Both the position numbers and the translations under genes were made by a program. The notes under the pieces were generated by a model that ran no database searches, was not told where the DNA came from, and was given only the letters and a program-made list of their open reading frames with translations. Below are positions 7,639 to 12,419 of a stretch of 12,419 bases of DNA, one piece after another (positions within the stretch are counted from its first letter, which is position 1; each line of letters opens with the position of its first letter). This DNA comes from Alphaproteobacteria bacterium (GTDB lineage Bacteria > Pseudomonadota > Alphaproteobacteria > ATCC43930 > CGMCC-115725), in assembly GCA_019237175.1 (NCBI GenBank), contig JAFAHP010000099.1, positions 1 through 12,419 on the forward strand. Direction: 5' to 3'.

Positions 7639-8372
7639 GCGGCGAGCGCCGAGTTCTGCTGCTGACCGGCGCCAGCCGCGGCATCGGGCACGCTACCGTC
7701 AAGCGCTTCTCCGATGCCGGCTGGCGTATCATCACCTGTTCGCGTGACGCCGTGCCGCCGGAATGCAAGCGCGATCCGAATTGGAGCCATCACATCACCG
7801 CCGATCTCGGCGATCCTGCTGATCTCGAGCGATTTCTTACCGAGGCCAAGGATCACATCGAGGGGCCGCTGCATGCGCTCGTCAACAATGCCGGGGTCTC
7901 GCCGAAATCGCTGACAAAGGAGCGGCTAGGCACACTCAATGGCGAGCTTGAGGACTGGCACCGGGTGTTTCACCTGAATTTTTTCGTGCCGCTGATCCTG
8001 TCGCGTGCCTTCGCACCGGCACTAGGGCGCGGCAAGGGTGCGATCGTCAACATCACCTCGATCGCCGGCCACATGGTGCACCCCTTTGCCGGCTCGGCCT
8101 ATGCGACCTCGAAGGCAGCGTTGTCGGCGCTGACGCGCGAGATGGCGCACGATTTCGCCAAGATCGGCGTGCGCGTCAACGCGGTGGCGCCGGGCGAGAT
8201 CGAAACCGCGATGCTGTCGCCCGAAACCGAAATATTGCTGCCGCGGATTCCGCTCCACCGGCTTGGCATCCCCTCCGACGTTGCCGGTACCGTGTTCTTT
8301 TTGTGCAGCGACGACGCCGCTTACGTCACCGCCACCGAAATCTCGGTCAACGGCGGCCAGCACATTTATTGA
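7635..8372 (+). CDS. Short-chain dehydrogenase/reductase of unknown substrate
   Basis: This is a classical Rossmann-fold SDR of 245 residues that should catalyse an NAD(P)(H)-dependent oxidation or reduction in the cytoplasm. It shows the nucleotide-binding TGASRGIG (11-18), NNAG (84-87), the catalytic asparagine region HLNFF (113-117), the serine region NITSIAG (139-145), Y156-x3-K160 in SAYATSKAAL, and a PG stretch (186-187) followed by ETAM. An acidic residue after strand 2 is not evident and S37-R38 follow instead, which favours NADP(H). The start ATGA overlaps the fieF stop by 4 nt, indicating translational coupling. It resembles FabG-like 3-oxoacyl reductases, but the sequence does not fix the substrate, so I give no symbol. 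Nothing suggests truncation. Confidence 0.9.
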   Translation: MSGERRVLLLTGASRGIGHATVKRFSDAGWRIITCSRDAVPPECKRDPNWSHHITADLGDPADLERFLTEAKDHIEGPLHALVNNAGVSPKSLTKERLGTLNGELEDWHRVFHLNFFVPLILSRAFAPALGRGKGAIVNITSIAGHMVHPFAGSAYATSKAALSALTREMAHDFAKIGVRVNAVAPGEIETAMLSPETEILLPRIPLHRLGIPSDVAGTVFFLCSDDAAYVTATEISVNGGQHIY

Positions 8373-8565
8373 GGATCAAGGCTCACGGGTGCTAAACGGT
8401 GGGGACTTAGCGGTCTTCACCCGCGACCTTCTGAGAAACGATATGCCAACCGTGGCGATCTCAACCGTCGAAGCGGTGTGCGGTTGGCGATGATTGTCGT
8501 TGCCAGCGATTCTCGAAACAGCGATCTTAGCGCTAATAATCGTACCTTTGGGGGAGATGCCAGCC

Positions 8566-10197
8566 ATGTGCCAACTTTGCGAACAAGGAAAACCTCACCG
8601 TCATTTCGCCTCGCGGCGCAATTTCCTTAAGGCCCTTGCTGCGACCGGGATCGCCGCCGGCAGCTTCCGCCTATTCACGGCGCGCCCGGCGGCCGCGGAC
8701 GACCCGCCAAGCGATAGCGGTCAGTCCGGCCGGCGTTACATCATTCGCGGCGGTTCGGTCATGTCGATCGATCCGCAGGTTGGCGATTTTGCCAATGCCG
8801 ACGTGCTGGTCGAGGGTAAAAAGATCCTCGCCGTCGGCCCCAACTTGCAGGCCGGCGGCGCCGTGGAAATCGATGCAACCGGCCGCATCGTCATGCCCGG
8901 GTTCATCGATACCCACCACCACCGGTTCGAGACGGCGCTGCGCAGCTATCTGGCCGATGGGATTCTGATCGAGGACGGCTCGGGCACGGCGGCCGGGACC
9001 ACGACTTACTATGAGAAAATTCTACTCACCTTTGCTCCGGTGTACCGGCCGCAGGACGTCTACATCAACGAGCTGTTCGGTGGTCTGAGCCAGCTCGACG
9101 ACGGTGTGACGACCGTGCACGACGTCTCGCAAATCCACCACACGCCCCAGCACTCCGACGCCGCCATCCAGGCGCTTTACGATACGGGGCGCCGGTTCGC
9201 GTTTGGCTATTTCGAGGGGGCGGGCACCAACCCCCCGAACTACGCTTATCCCCAGGACGCATTTCGCATCAAACAGCAGTACTTCGCTTCGACCGACCAG
9301 CTCGGCGAGATGATCATGGGCGGCGAGGTCTACCTCGGTGCGAACATCTACGAGCAGTCTTGGACCATCGGGCGCCAGCTCGGTTTGCAGATTGCAGCGC
9401 ACATCCTCTCACCGTTCTCGATACGTCCGATCCTGAACCTTCTCGCCCAGGGCAAGGGCGGCAGCAACGGCGACATCGGGATCGGGTCCGACAATCTGTT
9501 CATCCACATGACCGGGATGTCCGATCAGGGCTGGCAGGCGGTGCACGACAAGGGCGCACAGGTCTCGATCGCCTTCCCGATCGAGATGAACATGCGGCAC
9601 GGCATGCCGCCGATCCTCAGGCTGCAGAGCCTCGGCATGGAGCCGTCGCTCAGTGTCGATGTCGAATGCGTGTTGACCGCCGACTTCTTCACCCAACTGC
9701 GCGCTTGCATGAACCTGCAGCGTGTCGTGTTGAACGAGATGATCCTCCTTCAGGGCTCGCCGCCCGACCCCCTCGATTGGGGACTTCCGGGGGCTCCGCC
9801 GGATGTGCCAAACGGCAATCCGTGGCCGACGCCCCCCGCCAACTTCCCGGCCCCGCTGACGACACGTGACGTGCTGCGGTTTGGCACCATCAATGGCGCC
9901 AAAGCCTTGCGGCTCGACGGCAAGACCGGCTCGCTGACCCCAGGCAAGGAGGCCGACATCATTATTCTCGACGCCACCAGGATCAATGTGGCGCCGCTCA
10001 ACCAAGTGCCGGGTGCTGTTGTCTCGCTGATGGATCGCACCAATGTCGAGACCGTGATCGTCGCCGGCAAGATCCGCAAGTGGAAGGGCCAATTGCTCGA
10101 TGTCGATCTGCCTAATCTGCGCCAGCAGCTCGAAGCCTCGCGCGATTACCTCTTCGCCAAGGCCAACATCCCGCAGGATTTGTTCAGCAGCCAGTGA
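8566..10197 (+). CDS. Tat-exported amidohydrolase (Atz/Trz, SAH-deaminase-like)
   Basis: This is a metal-dependent hydrolase of the amidohydrolase superfamily, closest by motif to the chlorohydrolase/cytosine deaminase-like branch that acts on N-heterocycles. I chose the ATG at 8566 (543 aa) because GGGGGAG ends 9 nt before it; an ATG at 8557 is too near that site. The N-terminus has MCQLC and HRH, then the twin-arginine motif SRRNFLKALA (17-26), a hydrophobic stretch, and a probable AxA-type cleavage near PAAADD (41-46). That implies folded export with metal already bound. PGFIDTHHHRFETALR (111-126) carries the HxH metal ligands H117 and H119. H279, H314 (IHMTGM) and D365 (LSVDVE) are likely the remaining ligand and catalytic residues. 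The C-terminal GTINGAKALRLDGKTGSLTPGK and KEADIIILDA are the usual composite-domain closure. The family glutamate of HxxE after H279 is not obvious. The substrate is unknown. A 193-bp gap separates it from the dehydrogenase gene. Confidence 0.88.
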   Translation: MCQLCEQGKPHRHFASRRNFLKALAATGIAAGSFRLFTARPAAADDPPSDSGQSGRRYIIRGGSVMSIDPQVGDFANADVLVEGKKILAVGPNLQAGGAVEIDATGRIVMPGFIDTHHHRFETALRSYLADGILIEDGSGTAAGTTTYYEKILLTFAPVYRPQDVYINELFGGLSQLDDGVTTVHDVSQIHHTPQHSDAAIQALYDTGRRFAFGYFEGAGTNPPNYAYPQDAFRIKQQYFASTDQLGEMIMGGEVYLGANIYEQSWTIGRQLGLQIAAHILSPFSIRPILNLLAQGKGGSNGDIGIGSDNLFIHMTGMSDQGWQAVHDKGAQVSIAFPIEMNMRHGMPPILRLQSLGMEPSLSVDVECVLTADFFTQLRACMNLQRVVLNEMILLQGSPPDPLDWGLPGAPPDVPNGNPWPTPPANFPAPLTTRDVLRFGTINGAKALRLDGKTGSLTPGKEADIIILDATRINVAPLNQVPGAVVSLMDRTNVETVIVAGKIRKWKGQLLDVDLPNLRQQLEASRDYLFAKANIPQDLFSSQ

Positions 10198-10203
10198 GAG
10201 CCG

Positions 10204-10314
10204 GTAGGATGGGTTGAGCCCGGACGTAATCCGGGGTGAAACCCATCACCTTCCTCCGAGGCTGCCGATCGTCTCGGACGCTATGGGTTTCGCCGCACGC
10301 TATACCCATCCTGC
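10204..10314. repeat. Interspersed palindromic repeat, GTAGGATGGGT / GAAACCCATC type
   Basis: The gap between two convergent genes holds nested inverted repeats. AGGATGGGT (10206-10214) pairs with ACCCATCCT (10304-10312). Inside that, GAAACCCAT (10238-10246) pairs with ATGGGTTTC (10283-10291). A CCCGGA/TCCGGG hairpin (10219-10224 with 10230-10235) lies in the left part. GTAGGATGGGT...GAAACCCATC is a motif I recognise from intergenic repeats in many proteobacteria. Here the two halves are arranged head to head, so the whole can fold into a long stem. It could act as a two-way barrier between the converging transcripts; that role is inferred. No T runs are present. Confidence 0.6.
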
Positions 10315-10331
10315 GATCTACTCGGATGTAT

Positions 10332-10781
10332 TCAACAAGCGTAATAGTAGCGGTAATAGGAGTTCCAACAGCTCCGCGCTGGCGGATAATACGCCACCTG
10401 TGGATTGGAGGAATATGAATAGCCCGCTTGCGGATAGGAAGGATATGAATATCCCGGCTGTGAATAATAGGCAGGGGCGGGTTGGTAGTAGGCCGGCGCG
10501 GGTTGGTAGTAGACCGGGGCAGGCGGATAGTAAGGCGGCGGAGGCGGGTAGTAGTAATAAGGATTAGGGTAGGGGTGCGACAGAGCAGAACCGAGGAAGA
10601 ACGATCCCAGCCCGAGCGCGACAGCGGCACCGGCGCTGATCCCGCCGCCGCCCCCGTAATAACCCCAACCCCCGCCAGCATCTGCCGGCCACGACACCGT
10701 CGTCGTTCCGATCACGGCAGGGATCGCTGCGGCGACGGCCAGCCCTTGACCAACCTTCCCAAAGAACCTACCGACGGGCAT
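10332..10781 (-). CDS. Small secreted Gly/Tyr/Pro-rich repeat protein, function unknown
   Basis: I do not recognise a characterised family. The ATG at 10781 is preceded by a strong GGGAGGG site, giving 149 residues; a start 30 nt further up is less likely. Residues 1-26 look like a signal peptide (a hydrophobic LAVAAAIPAVIG core after basic residues). A glycine-rich linker GGGWGYYGGGGG (36-47) follows, then a second hydrophobic, small-residue stretch (48-67). The rest is a Tyr/Pro-rich tail with three 7-residue repeats of PAPxYYQ form (87-107), two 10-residue GYSY repeats (110-129), and a Tyr-rich end with two cysteines (C138, C149). The layout suggests an envelope or surface-exposed protein with a flexible adhesive or wall-spanning tail. 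The gene stands alone, converging on the amidohydrolase gene. A plus-strand frame over the same DNA lacks such order. Confidence 0.7.
   Translation of the reverse strand: MPVGRFFGKVGQGLAVAAAIPAVIGTTTVSWPADAGGGWGYYGGGGGISAGAAVALGLGSFFLGSALSHPYPNPYYYYPPPPPYYPPAPVYYQPAPAYYQPAPAYYSQPGYSYPSYPQAGYSYSSNPQVAYYPPARSCWNSYYRYYYAC
10395..10454 (-). repeat. Two 30-bp tandem repeats coding GYSY units
   Basis: These 60 bases encode residues 110-129 of the Tyr/Pro-rich protein as two 10-residue units, GYSYPSYPQA and GYSYSSNPQV. The bases repeat as well as the residues, with GGATTGGAGGAATATGAATA and GGATAGGAAGGATATGAATA on the plus strand. That indicates duplication rather than convergence. Confidence 0.6.
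10461..10523 (-). repeat. Three 21-bp tandem repeats coding PAPxYYQ units
   Basis: These 63 bases encode residues 87-107 as PAPVYYQ, PAPAYYQ and PAPAYYS. On the plus strand GGGTTGGTAGTA recurs exactly 21 bp apart (starts 10479 and 10500). The period is a multiple of three, so unit gain or loss would keep the frame. Confidence 0.65.
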
Positions 10782-10875
10782 ATATCCCTCCCGTTTCTGG
10801 ACACTCGCCACTATGAACGATATGGGCTAGTCCTTCTACATACGATATCGTCGGACAAAGATTCCCCGGCACCTT

Positions 10876-10892
10876 CGCGAGCACCGCTCGCG
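10876..10892 (-). terminator. Hairpin downstream of hemA, possible terminator
   Basis: A perfect 7-bp stem CGCGAGC/GCTCGCG with a 3-nt loop lies 46 nt past the hemA stop. No T run follows it on the minus strand, so it is at best a weak or factor-assisted terminator or a 3'-end stabiliser. A second small stem (CGGAAT/ATTCCG, 10931-10936 with 10940-10945) spans the hemA stop codon itself. Confidence 0.25.
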
Positions 10893-10937
10893 TCCTGCTC
10901 CGCGCCTTAGACCCGCCCGTGTCGGCCGATCGGAATT

Positions 10938-12176
10938 TCATTCCGCCCGGCGGATCTCGAATCCATTTTTGGCAGCGCGGCCCAGGGTCAGGCGGTCCCA
11001 CACATCGCGGAGGGCGGCGACCATCGCCTCGATGTCGTCGTCGCTGTGCAGCGGCGTCGGGGTCAGACGCAGCCGTTCGCTGCCCTTTGCCACGGTCGGA
11101 TAGTTGATCGGCTGCACATAAATGCGGTGCCGTTGCAGCAGCATATCCGAGGCGGCCTTGCACAATTCGGCGTTGCCGACCATGACCGGAACGATATGGC
11201 TCGGGCTCGGCATCACCGGCAGCCGCGCCTCGGCGAGACGATGCTTCAGGCGCGCCGCGCGTTCCTGATGCCGGTCGCGCTCGACCCGGCTCTGTTTCAG
11301 GTGCCGGATGCTGGCGAGCGCGCCCGCCGCCAAGGCCGGCGGCAGTGAAGTGGTGAAAATAAATCCCGGCGCGTGGCTGCGGACAAAGTCGACGAGGGCC
11401 GCCGAGCCGGCGATGTAGCCGCCCATGACACCAAACGCCTTGCCGAGCGTCCCCTGGATCACGCTCGGGCGGTGCATCACGCCGTCCCGCTCGGCGATCC
11501 CGCCGCCGCGCTCGCCGTAAAGCCCGACGGCGTGGACCTCGTCGAGATACGTCATCGCCGCAAATTGCTCGGCGGCATCGCACAAGGCGTCGATCGGCGC
11601 GATATCCCCGTCCATCGAATAGACCGACTCGAAGCAGACGAGCTTTGGCCGCTCCGGCCCGATGCCGGCCAAGAGGTCGGCCAGATGGCCCGCATCGTTG
11701 TGGCGGAAGATCATCTTTTCGGCGCGGCTGTTGCGGATGCCGGCGATCATCGAGGCATGGTTCGACGCGTCCGACACCACGACCGTGCCCGGCATCTCGC
11801 GCGCCAAGGTCGACAACACAGCCTCGTTGGCAACATAGCCGGAGGTGAAAATCAGCGCCGCCTCGCGCCGATGCAGATCGGCCAGCTCGCGCTCGAGCAG
11901 CAGATGGACATGACTGTTGCCCGAGATATTGCGGGTGCCGCCGGCCCCCGCACCTAGTGCCTGCAACGCCTCGGCCGTTGCTGTCAGTACCGCCGGATGC
12001 TGGCCCATGCCGAGATAGTCGTTCGAGCACCACACGGTCACTTCGCTGCCGATGCGGTGATCGAAGGCGCGCGGAAAGGCGCCGCAGCGCCGTTCGAGAT
12101 CGGCAAAGACGCGATAGCGCCCCTCGCCGCGGAGCGCATCGAGGCGTTCTTCGAAGAAGTTTTCGTAATCCATCAT
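10938..12176 (-). CDS. hemA: 5-aminolevulinate synthase
   Basis: This PLP-dependent enzyme condenses glycine and succinyl-CoA to 5-aminolevulinate, the first step of haem synthesis by the C4 (Shemin) route found in alphaproteobacteria. The 412 residues match the family length (about 405). N-terminal VWCSNDYLGMGQHP (48-61), GAGAGGTRNISGN (75-87) and SDASNHASMIAG (135-146, with H140) are typical of the alpha-oxoamine synthases. D212 in LDEVHAVGLYG should bind the PLP ring nitrogen. K246 in GTLGKAFG should form the Schiff base. The C-terminal INYPTVAKGSERLRLTPTP (358-376) is characteristic of ALAS rather than of KBL or BioF. ATG codons at 12176 and 12173 are both possible; the ribosome binding site is weak. 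An inverted repeat lies about 60 bp upstream. PLP supply ties it functionally to pdxH in this window. Confidence 0.96.
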   Translation of the reverse strand: MMDYENFFEERLDALRGEGRYRVFADLERRCGAFPRAFDHRIGSEVTVWCSNDYLGMGQHPAVLTATAEALQALGAGAGGTRNISGNSHVHLLLERELADLHRREAALIFTSGYVANEAVLSTLAREMPGTVVVSDASNHASMIAGIRNSRAEKMIFRHNDAGHLADLLAGIGPERPKLVCFESVYSMDGDIAPIDALCDAAEQFAAMTYLDEVHAVGLYGERGGGIAERDGVMHRPSVIQGTLGKAFGVMGGYIAGSAALVDFVRSHAPGFIFTTSLPPALAAGALASIRHLKQSRVERDRHQERAARLKHRLAEARLPVMPSPSHIVPVMVGNAELCKAASDMLLQRHRIYVQPINYPTVAKGSERLRLTPTPLHSDDDIEAMVAALRDVWDRLTLGRAAKNGFEIRRAE

Positions 12177-12234
12177 CGGCGGCGGCCAATCCCGTCAATT
12201 CAGGATATCATTGTATCGAACCTCTTACAGCGGA

Positions 12235-12259
12235 CGACATGTCGCGTGCCCCGCGACAT
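12235..12259. promoter_or_regulatory. Inverted repeat upstream of hemA, candidate operator
   Basis: ATGTCGCG (12239-12246) and CGCGACAT (12252-12259) form a perfect 8-bp inverted repeat around a 5-nt loop. Its left arm is also part of a 10-bp palindrome CGACATGTCG (12235-12244), so the half-site CGACAT occurs three times in 25 bp. It lies 59-83 bp upstream of the hemA start, just upstream of a possible -10 (TACAAT on the minus strand, 12215-12210) for which no good -35 is seen. Binding by a regulator is inferred. It does not match the FNR box TTGAT-N4-ATCAA. I see no gene in 12260-12419. Confidence 0.35.
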
Positions 12260-12419
12260 TTGGCATCCGGCTCACGCCGAAGCCGCGCGTTGCGAAACGA
12301 TCAGGTTCACGCGATCGGCAATGACAGCTCCATGCGATTGCAAGCAGCAATCCACCCGATCCAGTGCTGCTGTCTGACTTTGGCGTCACCAAACTTCTCG
12401 TGGCACAGCGTTAGTTCAG

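Noticed and set aside
8386..8423. CGGGTG/CACCCG stem with inner GCTAA/TTAGC after the dehydrogenase gene as a terminator
   Set aside because: The stem is short with a large interior gap, shares a base between the two helices, and is not followed by a T run.
10214..10567. Plus-strand open frame of 117 codons opposite the Tyr/Pro-rich protein
   Set aside because: It starts inside the interspersed repeat and lacks a ribosome binding site. The opposite strand has a strong ribosome binding site, a signal peptide and ordered repeats.

Overview
The window looks like a chromosomal segment of a GC-rich alphaproteobacterium, probably Rhodospirillales or Hyphomicrobiales. Three things point there: a C4 (Shemin) pathway 5-aminolevulinate synthase, the protein sequences of the core genes, and two short interspersed repeats I recognise from such genomes, one that translates as MAGLDPATHA and one of GTAGGATGGGT / GAAACCCATC type. 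I see no tRNA, rRNA, CRISPR array, insertion sequence or phage gene. Nearly all of the window is ordinary housekeeping DNA.

Left part (1-4595), minus strand, read right to left: fabI (enoyl-ACP reductase), a gap of about 550 bp, aroC (chorismate synthase), a gap of 189 bp with two strong hairpins, and sppA (signal peptide peptidase). The fabI-aroC gap holds a MAGLDPATHA-type repeat and short reading frames that may be a decayed gene. Beyond sppA there is only a terminator-like structure.

Middle part (4754-8372), plus strand, divergent from fabI: a compact probable operon of a YihY/BrkB membrane protein, pdxH (pyridoxal phosphate synthesis), a FieF-like cation diffusion facilitator and a short-chain dehydrogenase. 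pdxH and fieF overlap by 28 nt, and fieF and the dehydrogenase overlap by an ATGA.

Right part: a monocistronic-looking Tat-exported amidohydrolase (8566-10197, plus strand) with a CxxC/HxH N-terminal tag ahead of its twin-arginine motif. It meets, convergently, a small secreted Tyr/Pro-rich repeat protein (10332-10781, minus), with an interspersed repeat between them. Farther right is hemA (10938-12176, minus). A perfect inverted repeat lies about 60 bp upstream of hemA and is a candidate operator.

The genes serve separate core functions: lipid synthesis, aromatic amino acids, PLP, haem, metal efflux and envelope proteolysis. One real link is that the PLP made through PdxH is the cofactor of HemA. 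I do not see a convincing new multi-gene system. The best candidates for novelty are the tagged amidohydrolase, the repeat protein and the palindrome upstream of hemA.
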